This document shows positions 52,201 to 59,577 of a stretch of DNA of 64,000 nucleotides, one piece after another; position 1 is the first letter of the stretch; the number at the start of each line of letters is the position of its first letter. Made by a program: the position numbers and the translations under genes. The stretch lies in NCBI RefSeq assembly GCF_014698445.1, contig NZ_JACJSZ010000004.1, forward strand, positions 118,282-182,281, in the 5' to 3' direction. The notes below the pieces were generated by a model. The model made no database searches. It was not told the DNA's origin and saw only the letters and a list, made by a program, of their open reading frames with translations. This stretch comes from Microcystis elabens FACHB-917. GTDB taxonomy: Bacteria; Cyanobacteriota; Cyanobacteriia; PCC-6307; Cyanobiaceae.

Positions 52201-52622
52201 GGAGTGGTTTGGTGCTGGCGGGCGCGAACCAGCCGGAGGCCGATCGCGGCGATGACGGCTATCTCACGGCGGCGGAAGCCACAGCCCTGCAGCTGGAGGG
52301 CACCGAACTGGTGGTGCTCTCGGCCTGCTCCACCGGACAGGGTGACGTCCGCACCGGTGAAGGGGTGTACGGCCTGCAGCGGGCGCTGACCGTCGCCGGT
52401 GCCCGCAGCACCCTTCTTTCTCTATGGAAAGTGGACGACAAGGCCACTGCTGCCTTCATGACGGCCTTCTACACCCGCCTCAAGGGTGGAGCCGGTCGCA
52501 CCGAGGCGCTGGCTGCCACCCAGGCTGAGTTCCGCAACCATCCGAACACCGCCTGGCGTCAGCCCTACTACTGGGGGGCCTGGCAGCTGGTGGGCGACTG
52601 GGGGCCAATTCCCGGCCTCTGA
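49263..52622 (+). CDS. Secreted TPR-CHAT protein
   Basis: About 1,119 residues. A signal peptide (MLAAAAIGWSAVGYA after a basic start) is followed by about 12 tandem 42-residue kinesin-light-chain-type TPRs (consensus NLAxLYxxQGxYxKAEPLYL), one of which lacks 5-8 residues. A linker (residues 590-700) leads to a CHAT domain with His944 (VYIATHGFF) and Cys1022 (VVLSACSTGQG). The start is taken at GTG 49263; TTG 49221 and ATG 49299 are in frame. Sampled lines of the TPR part are only about 45-50% G+C, against clearly higher values in the CHAT part and the neighbours. Confidence 0.88.
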   Translation: MAKWQRGRAIGPMLAAAAIGWSAVGYANPQAAQGPPEANNKVESNEKDDEIRRLIDQADDYQERGDVVEAISLRTKVLEMLEKELAQNHSLISRNLTSLGSLYVKQGAYSKTKPLFLRALLITERTLGPDHPETAVRLNDLAYLYAKQGDYEKAEPLYLRAIAIKERALGPDHPDTATSVNNLGSLYDIQGSHAKAESLHLHALAIREKALGLDHPDTATSINNLGSVYVRQGAYSKARPLFLRAVVITEKTLGPDHPETAASLNNLAYLYAKQGAYAKAEPLYLRALAITEKALGPDHPDTAIALNNLGRLVKAEVLYKRALEIMEKAMGPDHPDTGTILNNLGSLYVTQGAYTKAEPLYLRALLINEEAFGAYHHSTAISISNLAHLYGSQGSYMEARNLFLRALAINEVTLGPDHPVTALSLNNLAFIHQSQSSFSEAEQLYLRALAINEKALGPDHPNTATNLNNLALIYSAQGEYIKAEPLYLRALAISEKALGLDHPDTATSLNNLALHYTDQGAYAKARPFYLRALAISEKALGLDHPDTAITLNNLALLNQGQDKFSNAEPYWRRKIRTSTLILQRELPLLPGSRRADQQRVLGRSSEALYGMATRSEYGPSLALFSRLNRHGLLQETEQRQALLTRGPGSQKQLTEQITGLTTRLAAVNLTPPQRQALQQEKAELEQQLYRLLPALQPRVVEVDQVTRALPADGVLVEFQRYQPFDGKQPPKQRWGPARYLALILQPNGSSAAVDLGEAAAIDTAVAAAISASAQAQSDADQLLAGVSKLVLAPLQSRLASSRQWFLSPDGELNRIPFAALPSPVAPGKTVGSSVNLRLLTTGRDLLRFQNPAPKGQAPLVMANPAFDPQGAQVASGPVQVKEQLRDQQRSAAVGSKGWTALPATAMEGQQIGALLRTKPLTGSEATVLRLQRSPSPRVVYIATHGFFAPDQVTTPTDPLVAVMERSQQVAGFSGEDPMLRSGLVLAGANQPEADRGDDGYLTAAEATALQLEGTELVVLSACSTGQGDVRTGEGVYGLQRALTVAGARSTLLSLWKVDDKATAAFMTAFYTRLKGGAGRTEALAATQAEFRNHPNTAWRQPYYWGAWQLVGDWGPIPGL

Positions 52623-52700
52623 ACCGCATGGAATCACTACGCGCCCCCCGGAACGATGGGGAGGTGTTCGAAGGGGCCCACCCCTCGCCACGAAAGACCC

Positions 52701-52946
52701 ATGCAACACCTTCTCGCCATCGGGCTGATGCTCGGCAGCCTCGCCAGCATCGCTCCCGCCGCCCTGGCCCAATCGTTTCAGCCCTACAACCCTTACCGCC
52801 AGCCCTACAACAACTGGAACAACAGCTTCTCCGGCTACCAGGACGGCAGCCGGGAGTATCGCCGTCAGATCAGGGAGATGAACCCCTACAGAGAGTCCTA
52901 CAACCAGATGCGCCGGCAGAACCGCTCCAATGGGTTCGGTTACTGA
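52701..52946 (+). CDS. Small secreted Tyr/Asn/Gln-rich protein, 81 aa
   Basis: A signal peptide (LIGLMLGS-type core ending PAALAQ) is followed by a low-complexity mature part (SFQPYNPYRQPYNNWNNS, then YRRQIREMNPYRESYNQMRR). It is rich in Tyr, Asn, Arg and Gln and has no Cys. Such sequences may self-associate or bind polysaccharide, but no family is recognised. It follows the TPR-CHAT gene by 78 bp and is closed by a good terminator. Confidence 0.65.
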   Translation: MQHLLAIGLMLGSLASIAPAALAQSFQPYNPYRQPYNNWNNSFSGYQDGSREYRRQIREMNPYRESYNQMRRQNRSNGFGY

Positions 52947-52979
52947 CGGTGTTTCTGTCCCCCACCCTTCACCGATCAT

Positions 52980-53002
52980 GGCCGCCGCCGGGCGGCCTTT
53001 TT
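52980..53002 (+). terminator. Rho-independent terminator
   Basis: ggccgcc-gccg-ggcggcc followed by five T residues is a textbook intrinsic terminator, 33 bp after the small secreted protein. It separates that gene, and probably the TPR-CHAT unit, from the HNH-like gene at 53112. Confidence 0.85.
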
Positions 53003-53111
53003 CATGGCTGGAATGCATGGGCTGCCCCGCTGCGGCCGACTGGAATCACCCCCCACAACCCGGAACGAGGGGTGGGGGCACCGGGATCAGTCCCCCTATC
53101 CCCCTCCATCC

Positions 53112-54071
53112 ATGACCACCTACCGCAAAGTGCGCCTCAAGACCGCAACCGGCAAAGCCCTGAGGGATGTTCCCGCTTCCGTGGCTCTACCTGCCGCCGC
53201 GGCCGCCAGCGCGATCGGTGGCGTCGAGGCCTTCCGCTCCGTCCCCTTCGACGCGCTCCCGGCGGATGTGATCGATCAGCTGCGCAGTGATGGCACCCGT
53301 GACGGCCGCCGCAGCCTCGAGGAGGCCCGTGAGGTCTACGAGACCAATGTTCCAGCCGAGGCCAAGGGGTCGATCGAAGGCGTGCGCGCCATCACCAACG
53401 ATCCCGAGATCGACTGGATGCACATCGAGCCCCACGCCCAGGGCGGCAGCAACGAGGCCGCCAACGGGGTGTATGGCCCTGGCTCCCTGAACAGTGCCAT
53501 CGGCGCCCATCCCATGACCCCGTCCGAGGTGGCCGAAGCTCAGGCCCATACCCGCCTGGTGGCCGAAGAAGCCACCCCCGCTGTCACCGGAGACCTTGGC
53601 GAGGTGGTGGGAGACACCCTCGAAACCGGCGCCTACGGGGGCGCCATCGGCGGCGGGTTGGCCGTGGTGCATCGCATCGCCCAGGCCCAGGGATACCGGG
53701 ATGCCGGCCGCCACGATCTGGCCGCCGCGGCCGAGGAAATGCTGGCCGAGGATGCCGCCAAGGGAGCCATCAACGGCGTCGTGCGCGGCACATCGGTCGC
53801 CGTGACCCAGGCGATTCTCGGCGCCAATCCCCTCACCGCCGGCATCGGCCTGGTGGCCCCGGATGTGGTGATGCTCCTCAGCCAGCAGGACCAGCTCAGC
53901 GAGGAGGAATTCACCAACAAGGCCCTGGGTGTGGCGGGCAAGGGGGCGATTGCCACGGCTCTCGCCTGCGCCGGACCGATCGGCTGGATCGGTCTCGCCG
54001 GCTGGTCGATCGCCTGCGCCTACGGCAAGGCCACCGAGCAGGCCAGCAGCAGCAGCCTGCGGGGTGTCTGA
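53112..54071 (+). CDS. HNH-like/hydrophobic-tail protein
   Basis: A 319-residue protein. Residues 100-145 hold IDWMHIEPHAQGGSNEAANG, then VYGPGSLNSAIGAHPMTPSEV. The spacing of H104, G111-G112, N114, N127 and the MTPSEV end resembles HNH-type nuclease sequences of effector proteins. Residues 175-315 carry Ala/Gly-rich hydrophobic helices (LGANPLTAGIGLVAPDVVML and VAGKGAIATALACAGPIGWIGLAGW, shown in part). The protein at 43473/42808 has the same order in two frames, on the far side of the CHAT locus. No signal peptide is seen. Function unknown; an effector is possible. Confidence 0.65.
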   Translation: MTTYRKVRLKTATGKALRDVPASVALPAAAAASAIGGVEAFRSVPFDALPADVIDQLRSDGTRDGRRSLEEAREVYETNVPAEAKGSIEGVRAITNDPEIDWMHIEPHAQGGSNEAANGVYGPGSLNSAIGAHPMTPSEVAEAQAHTRLVAEEATPAVTGDLGEVVGDTLETGAYGGAIGGGLAVVHRIAQAQGYRDAGRHDLAAAAEEMLAEDAAKGAINGVVRGTSVAVTQAILGANPLTAGIGLVAPDVVMLLSQQDQLSEEEFTNKALGVAGKGAIATALACAGPIGWIGLAGWSIACAYGKATEQASSSSLRGV

Positions 54072-54105
54072 GCGGGCGGGGAGGCCCAGGCCCCCAGCAC
54101 CACGC

Positions 54106-54270
54106 TCACTCGCGGCCCTCGCCGATGAAGCGCGCAACGTCCTCGTCAGCGATGCCCCGGATCCGGGGAAAACGACGCATCGCTTGGACCGCTCGTTCGA
54201 TGGCCTCCTGCCTGGATCCCTTCAAGGGACCAGGGTCAACCACCGGTCTGTCGTGGGCTGGTTCGGTCAT
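54106..54270 (-). CDS. Small protein, 54 aa
   Basis: An ATG-to-TGA minus-strand frame encodes MTEPAHDRPVVDPGPLKG, then SRQEAIERAVQAMRRFPRI and RGIADEDVARFIGEGRE. The sequence looks protein-like, with two helices and a charged end, and no plus-strand gene covers it. It is convergent with the HNH-like gene and lies upstream of the selD region without a clear link. It might be a small regulator or antitoxin, but I have no family match. Confidence 0.4.
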   Translation of the reverse strand: MTEPAHDRPVVDPGPLKGSRQEAIERAVQAMRRFPRIRGIADEDVARFIGEGRE

Positions 54271-54340
54271 TGGAATCCGGCAGGCTGGATTCTGGCCTGC
54301 AGGATCCGCTGGCTGCCGACTTCCAGCGGCGCCGGCTCCG

Positions 54341-56488
54341 TCAGCCCACCACCCGCCCGATCAGCGCCGCCTGAGCGAATCCCGCCGCCTGCAACGCCTC
54401 CAGTGCCCCTGTTGCCTGCTCCGCCGGCAGCGCCGCCAGCAGCGGACCGCAGGTCTGCGGGTCGATCAGCAGCCCCGCCAGGGCCGCCGGCAGCGCCCGG
54501 GTGCCACCATCGGCAGCGCCCGCGCCACCACCCATCAGCCGCACCGGCCCCTCCAGTAGTTCCAGGGCGGCGGCGTTGGCGGGGGCCAGGCTGCTGGCGA
54601 AGCCCCGCTCCAGCAGCTCCAGGGAACCGGGATAGGGGGAAATGGCGGCGGCGTCGAGCTCCACGGCCAGCCCCGCGCCGGAGGCGTCGAGCATCTCGCC
54701 GAGGTGGCCCAGCAGGCCGAAGCCGGTGATGTCGGTGCAGGCGCCGCAGCCGTGGGCGGCCAGCAGCGGCACCAGGGGCGCCTGGCTGCGCTGCATCCCC
54801 TCCAGCAGCGCCTCCAGCCAGGCGGGGGCGGCGGCGCCGGCCATGGCCGCGGCGAACAGCACGCCGCTGCCCAGGGGCCGGCTCAGCAGCAGCACGTCAC
54901 CAGGGCGCAGGGGCCCCTTGCCCCAGTGGCCCGCCGGCGCCACCCGGCCGTTCACGGTCAGGGCCAGGGCCAGCCCCGCCCCGTCCCGGCCCTCCAGGGT
55001 GTGGCCGCCAATCAGCTCAGCTCCGAGGGGCTCCAGCACCGAGCGCACCCCGGCCAGGGTCTGCAGCAGCAGCTCCTCCTGCACCGCCGCGGCCGCCTCG
55101 GGCACCGTCACCAGGGCCTGGGCGCTGTCCACGGCGGCCCCGCTGGCCCAGAGGTCGCTGCAGGCATGCAGGGTGGTGAGCCGCCCGTTCAGCCAGGGGT
55201 CGTCCACCAGGGCCGGGAAGCCATCGACGCTCTGCAGCAGCAGCTCGCCGTCGGCGCCGCTGCCCACCACGGCCACGTCCTCCACCGGCCGGCATGGTCC
55301 GCCGGGGTCGAGCCGGGCCAGGGCGGCGGCCAGGGGAGCGGCCCCCAGCTTGGCGGCGCAGCCCCGGCAGGCCATGGGGGCCACGGCCATCGGCTGCAGC
55401 GCGGCGAAGCGGGCCATGAAGGCCCGGTCGATGCGCTGCTTCCAGCGCCAGATCCAGCCTGAAGGGCCCAGGGCCACTGGGCCGTAGAAGGCCAGGGCCC
55501 GGGGGCCATCCGCCTGCCCACCCCCTGGCGTGCCCCGCCGCCAACCCCCGTCGCCCAGCAGCTGCAGGGCCCGCGCCTGGGGCCGCCAGGGCCGCAGCGG
55601 TTCGGGGGGCTCGGCCAGGCTGCGGCGCAGGTTCTCCGCCAGCACCGGCGCCGCGCGCACCGCCCACACCCCCGAGGGGGGCCGGGGATCGGCGGCGATC
55701 AGGCCGCAGTCGCCGCTGGCGAACAGCCCCGGATGGCCGATCACCGCCAGGCTGGATTCGGTCAGCACCCGGCCGCTTTCGGGGTCCACCGGCAGACCGG
55801 CGGCCGCCAGCCAGGCGGGGGCGCGGCTGCCGGTGCAGGCCAGATCCGCCGGGACATCAGCGGTGGCATGCCGCTGGATCGGGATGGCGGCCTGGGCCAG
55901 CAGCCGCTCGCCGGCCCGGTTCGCCGCCGCGGAGCCCAGGTGAAGGGCCTCGCCCCGCAGCAGCAGCCGGCAGGCCAGGCCCCGCCCCCGGAAAGCCAGG
56001 GCCAGTTCCACCGCGGCGGCCCCGCCCCCCCGGATCACCAGCGGCTCGCCGGCCGGGCGCCGCTCCGCCCAGGCCAGGAAGGGCTCCAGCGGCTTGACGG
56101 CCATCGCCTCCCCCGCCGACCCTGCCGGGATGGCGGTGACGGCGCCCAGATCGAGGCTGAGCCGGTCGAAGCGCAGGGGCGGGCGGCCCGCCAGCCGCAG
56201 CTCCCGGGCCAGCGGATCGAGCCCGGTGATCTCCGCCTGCACGAACACCACGCCGGCCAGAGTGCAGAGGCGGCGCAGGTCGATGGCGGCGGCCTCCGGC
56301 GGCTCCAGCCCCGCCACCACGGCCGGCAGCAGGCCCGAATAGAGGGCGGTGCCGTGGCGGCTCACCAGGGTGAGGCGGGTGTGCGGCGGCCGGGTGCGGG
56401 GCCGCATCAGCCAGCGCCGCAGCACCAGCACGTGGCTGTGGCCACCCCCCGCCAGGACGAGCAGGTGGCGCTCGGGGGCGGCCGTCAT
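54341..56488 (-). CDS. selD: NADH dehydrogenase-selenide water dikinase fusion
   Basis: A 715-residue fusion known from cyanobacteria. Residues 1-350 are a type II NADH-dehydrogenase-like flavoprotein: LLVLAGGGHSHVLVLRRW, PLVIRGGGAAAVELALA and GLFASGDCGLI. Residues 365-715 are SelD, with Cys374 and Cys377 (MACRGCAAKLG) in place of the usual Cys/Sec motif, then HACSDLWASGA, ELIGGHTLEGRDG and TDITGFGLLGHLGEML. It makes selenophosphate from selenide and ATP, probably for MnmH at 41745. It overlaps the SulP permease gene by 4 bp. Confidence 0.92.
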   Translation of the reverse strand: MTAAPERHLLVLAGGGHSHVLVLRRWLMRPRTRPPHTRLTLVSRHGTALYSGLLPAVVAGLEPPEAAAIDLRRLCTLAGVVFVQAEITGLDPLARELRLAGRPPLRFDRLSLDLGAVTAIPAGSAGEAMAVKPLEPFLAWAERRPAGEPLVIRGGGAAAVELALAFRGRGLACRLLLRGEALHLGSAAANRAGERLLAQAAIPIQRHATADVPADLACTGSRAPAWLAAAGLPVDPESGRVLTESSLAVIGHPGLFASGDCGLIAADPRPPSGVWAVRAAPVLAENLRRSLAEPPEPLRPWRPQARALQLLGDGGWRRGTPGGGQADGPRALAFYGPVALGPSGWIWRWKQRIDRAFMARFAALQPMAVAPMACRGCAAKLGAAPLAAALARLDPGGPCRPVEDVAVVGSGADGELLLQSVDGFPALVDDPWLNGRLTTLHACSDLWASGAAVDSAQALVTVPEAAAAVQEELLLQTLAGVRSVLEPLGAELIGGHTLEGRDGAGLALALTVNGRVAPAGHWGKGPLRPGDVLLLSRPLGSGVLFAAAMAGAAAPAWLEALLEGMQRSQAPLVPLLAAHGCGACTDITGFGLLGHLGEMLDASGAGLAVELDAAAISPYPGSLELLERGFASSLAPANAAALELLEGPVRLMGGGAGAADGGTRALPAALAGLLIDPQTCGPLLAALPAEQATGALEALQAAGFAQAALIGRVVG

Positions 56489-58197
56489 GGGCTCGGCACC
56501 GGCGCCGTGGTGGTCCGGGCCTGGAAGGCGGCGATCGCCGTGGGCAGGGTGGGGAAGAACAGCCGCGGGCCGATCCGCTCCACCAGGCCGGCGCGCTCCA
56601 GCTGGGCGTAGAGGTCCTGCTTGACCCGCACCAGCGCGAAGGTGATGCCCCGGGCGGTCAGCTCCCGCTGCAGTTCCTCCAGCACGTCGGCCGCGGTGAT
56701 GTCGATCTCCACGATGGCCTCGGCATTGAGCACGAACCAGGCCACCGGCTGGGCCTCGGTGGCGATCGTCTCCAGCACCCGCTGGCGGAAGTGCTCGGCG
56801 TTGGCGAAGCAGAGCGGGGCATCGAAGCGGAACAGCACCAGCCCGGGGATGGTGCGCGCCCCCTCCCAGTCGCGCACGTCGTGCAGACCCGCCAGCCGGG
56901 GCACGATTCCCATGACGGCGTCGTGGGGGCGCACCAGCCGGGCGAACAGATCGATCACCGACAGCCCCACCGCCAGCGCCACGCCAAGCAGCAGGTCGGT
57001 GGCCAGCACCCCCACCAGGGTGATCAGGGCGAGCCGGAATTCGCTGGGGCGGAAGCGGTGCAGCCGCAGGAACTCCCGGATGTCGATCAGCCGCAGGGCG
57101 GCATAGATGACGATCGCCCCCAGGGCCGCCGTGGGGAACAGGGCCAGCACCGGCCGCAGCCACAGCAGCACCGCCAGCACCACCGCCAGCGCCACCAGGG
57201 AGAACAGCTGGGAGCGGCTGCCGAGGGAATCGCCGATGGCGGTGCGGCTGCCGCTGCTGCTCACCGGAAAACCCTGCATCAGCCCATTGCCCAGGTTCAG
57301 GGTGCCGAGGGCCAGCAGCTCCTGGTTGGCGTCGATGCGGTAACCGCCCCGGGCAGCGAAGGCCCGGGCCGTGAGCACGTTGTCGGAATAACCCACCAGG
57401 GCGATGCCCACCGCCGCCGTCAGCAGGTAGCGCAGCTGGTCCGGCGAGACCCTGGGCGGCAGGGAGGGGTGGGGCAGTCCGGCCGGGATGGTCCCGATCA
57501 CGGCCACGCCCCGCTGATCCAGGTGCCCCGCCGCCACCACCGCCATCGCCAGCAGCACCGCCAGCAGGGGGCCCGGGGCCCGGGGGAAGCGCCGCTGCAC
57601 CAGCAGCAGGAACACCAACACGCCCAGGGCCAGCAGCAGGGTGGGCCGGTGGATCTCCCCCAGCCGGCCCAGCAGTTCCAGCAGCTGGCCGGGCAGCGAC
57701 GCGGCCCGCAGCGTCAGGCCGCTGATCCGGTCCAGCTGGCCGCCGATCATGATCAGGGCCACCCCGCCCAGATAGCCCACCAGGATCGGTCTCGACAGCA
57801 GATCCGCCAGGAAACCCAGACGGGCCCAGGCACCGGCGCAGCAGACCAGCCCCACCAGCAGGGCCAGGAGGCTGCAGAGGCCCGCATAGGCCAGCGGATC
57901 CCCCGCCACCAGCGGCCCGACCGCGGCGGCCGTCATCACGGCGGTGGTGGACTCGGGCCCCACCGAGAGCTGGGGGGAGGACCCCAGCAGGGCATAGAGG
58001 AACAGGGGCGGCAGGATCGCCCACAGGCCCGCCACGGGCGCCAGACCGGCCACCTCGGCATAGGCCATGCACTGGGGCACCAGGTAGGCGGCCACGGTGA
58101 GGCCCGCCAGAAGATCCGGCCGCAACCAGCTGCGCTGGTAGGCGAGCAGCCGCGCCAGGCCTGGCAGCACCGCAGCCAGACCAGGGCGCGGCTCCAT
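56485..58197 (-). CDS. SulP-family anion permease with STAS domain
   Basis: A 570-residue protein. About twelve membrane helices include the SulP signatures: GLTVAAYLVPQCMAYAEVAG near residue 35 and GNGLMQGFPVSSSGSRTAI later. A cytoplasmic STAS domain follows (residues 440-560: LFRFDAPLCFANAEHF and EIDITAADVLEELQRELTAR). Substrates of the family are sulfate, bicarbonate or related anions. Coupling to the NADH dehydrogenase-SelD gene raises the possibility of selenate or selenite uptake, which is inference. The gene comes first in that operon. Confidence 0.9.
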   Translation of the reverse strand: MEPRPGLAAVLPGLARLLAYQRSWLRPDLLAGLTVAAYLVPQCMAYAEVAGLAPVAGLWAILPPLFLYALLGSSPQLSVGPESTTAVMTAAAVGPLVAGDPLAYAGLCSLLALLVGLVCCAGAWARLGFLADLLSRPILVGYLGGVALIMIGGQLDRISGLTLRAASLPGQLLELLGRLGEIHRPTLLLALGVLVFLLLVQRRFPRAPGPLLAVLLAMAVVAAGHLDQRGVAVIGTIPAGLPHPSLPPRVSPDQLRYLLTAAVGIALVGYSDNVLTARAFAARGGYRIDANQELLALGTLNLGNGLMQGFPVSSSGSRTAIGDSLGSRSQLFSLVALAVVLAVLLWLRPVLALFPTAALGAIVIYAALRLIDIREFLRLHRFRPSEFRLALITLVGVLATDLLLGVALAVGLSVIDLFARLVRPHDAVMGIVPRLAGLHDVRDWEGARTIPGLVLFRFDAPLCFANAEHFRQRVLETIATEAQPVAWFVLNAEAIVEIDITAADVLEELQRELTARGITFALVRVKQDLYAQLERAGLVERIGPRLFFPTLPTAIAAFQARTTTAPVPSP

Positions 58198-58231
58198 CAG
58201 CGCGACCCGTCGGGGGTCGTGGCCGGTGCGC

Positions 58232-58534
58232 TCATTTCCGGCCGGGCGGCAGCGCCTGGCTGGGGCACAGCTCCCGGTCGTCCACGACGCCCTTCATCCC
58301 GGCAAGCTGGTCCAGGGCCAGCTTGGCGCGGGTGGCGGTCGCGATGTATCCCTCCTTCTCCAGGTTGCAGAGCGCGCCCATGGAACCGGAGCCCACCCCC
58401 ACCATCACCATGAACTCCTCCCGCGGACGGGGGTCCCCACCCTGCTGCGGGGCTTCGGCGAGCAGCGGCGTGGCGTCGAGCAGCGGCGTGGCGTCGAGCA
58501 GCGCCAGGAGCATCAGGGCGGAGGAGGTGAGCAT
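58232..58534 (-). CDS. Small secreted protein with duplicated segment
   Basis: A 100-residue protein with a hydrophobic start (LTSSALMLLALL) followed by DATPLLDATPLLAEAP, a duplication of DATPLL. The mature part has EEFMVMVGVGSGSMGALCN, LEKEGYIATATRAKLALDQL and DDRELCPSQALPP, with two Cys that may form a disulfide. It resembles small periplasmic cyanobacterial proteins; I cannot name a family. It lies 34 bp upstream of the SulP gene on the same strand. Confidence 0.55.
   Translation of the reverse strand: MLTSSALMLLALLDATPLLDATPLLAEAPQQGGDPRPREEFMVMVGVGSGSMGALCNLEKEGYIATATRAKLALDQLAGMKGVVDDRELCPSQALPPGRK
58461..58502. repeat. 18-bp tandem repeat in a signal-peptide region
   Basis: agcagcggcgtggcgtcg occurs at 58461-58478 and again at 58479-58496, followed by a partial third unit. 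It encodes the duplicated DATPLL just after the signal sequence. The length keeps the frame, so it may expand or contract without breaking the gene. Confidence 0.8.
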
Positions 58535-58588
58535 GCCGGAGCCATGACGATGCCGTCAGGCTAGGGGCGTGACACGGTGCGGAGCACC

Positions 58589-59533
58589 TCAGCCGTGGGG
58601 GATACGGCCCCGCAGGATCGTCATCACGTAAGCGCCGTAGAGGGCCAGCAGCACCAGGCCCCGCCAGCGCGGCAGGACATCGGACCCCCTCGAAGGCCAC
58701 AGGGCCACCAACGCCGCGAGGCCGAAACCCAGCACCAGCATCACCTCCCCGACCGGCACACGGATCGGGGCGATCGTGGCGGCGACGCCCACCACCCAGA
58801 AGCCGTTGAAGATGTTGCTTCCGAGGATCGTCCCCAGTCCCACCTCCTCGTGGCCCCGCAGCTTGGCGACCAGCGCGGTCGCCAGCTCCGGCATCGAGGT
58901 GCCGATCGCCACCAGGGTGGCGCCCACCAGAAAAGCATCGATGCCGAGGGCCAGGGCGATGCCCCGGGCCCCGAGCACCACCAGCCGGCCGGCCACCAGC
59001 AGAAGCCCCAGCCCGGCCGCGCCCTGCAGCAGGGACATGCCGCCCCGCCGCTCCCCCAGGAGCATGGCCGCGGCACTGCGCTGACCGCGCACCTCCAGCA
59101 CCACGCGGCCCATCCAGAGCATGAAGACGCCCAGCAACAGGGCGCCGTCGCCCCGCGAAAGGGTGCCATCCACCAGCAGCACTCCCGTCAGCAGGGGACT
59201 GGCCAGCGCCATCGGCAGATCGCGGCGGACGTTCTCCGGCGGCAGCCGCAGACCCGCCAGCACCACCGTGAGGCCGAGGATCAGGGCCACGTTGACGACA
59301 TTGCTGCCGAGGGCGTCCCCAAGGGCGATCTGGGGCTTGCCCTCGAGCGCCGCGTTGGTGGCCACCGAGAGCTCCGGGCTGGAGGTGGCGAAGGCGGCCA
59401 CCGTGGCCCCGATGATCCCGGGCGACAGGCGGGCCCAGTGGGCCAGGCCCACGGAGCCGCGCACGAACAGCTCGCCGCCCAGCCCGGCGGCGAGGGCGCC
59501 GGACCCGAGCAGGAGCACATCAGCGAAGGCCAT
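58589..59533 (-). CDS. CaCA-family cation/Ca2+ exchanger
   Basis: A 314-residue membrane protein with about ten helices in two inverted halves. Each half has an alpha repeat: GATVAAFATSSPELSVA in the first and GATLVAIGTSMPELATA in the second, which hold the ion-coordinating Glu and Ser/Thr residues. GDALGSNVVNVALILGL and GTILGSNIFNGFWVVG complete the signatures. It would export Ca(II) in exchange for Na+ or H+. Confidence 0.92.
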   Translation of the reverse strand: MAFADVLLLGSGALAAGLGGELFVRGSVGLAHWARLSPGIIGATVAAFATSSPELSVATNAALEGKPQIALGDALGSNVVNVALILGLTVVLAGLRLPPENVRRDLPMALASPLLTGVLLVDGTLSRGDGALLLGVFMLWMGRVVLEVRGQRSAAAMLLGERRGGMSLLQGAAGLGLLLVAGRLVVLGARGIALALGIDAFLVGATLVAIGTSMPELATALVAKLRGHEEVGLGTILGSNIFNGFWVVGVAATIAPIRVPVGEVMLVLGFGLAALVALWPSRGSDVLPRWRGLVLLALYGAYVMTILRGRIPHG

Positions 59534-59577
59534 GGGGGCTCCGATGGCCTGGGTGGGGGGCCGAGGAAGGTCCCGTC

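Noticed and set aside
56489..58072. Upstream extension of the SelD fusion frame to 1,243 residues
   Set aside because: This part is antisense-free but lies in another frame of the SulP gene and is Gly/Ala/Pro-rich. The real start is the ATG overlapping the SulP stop.
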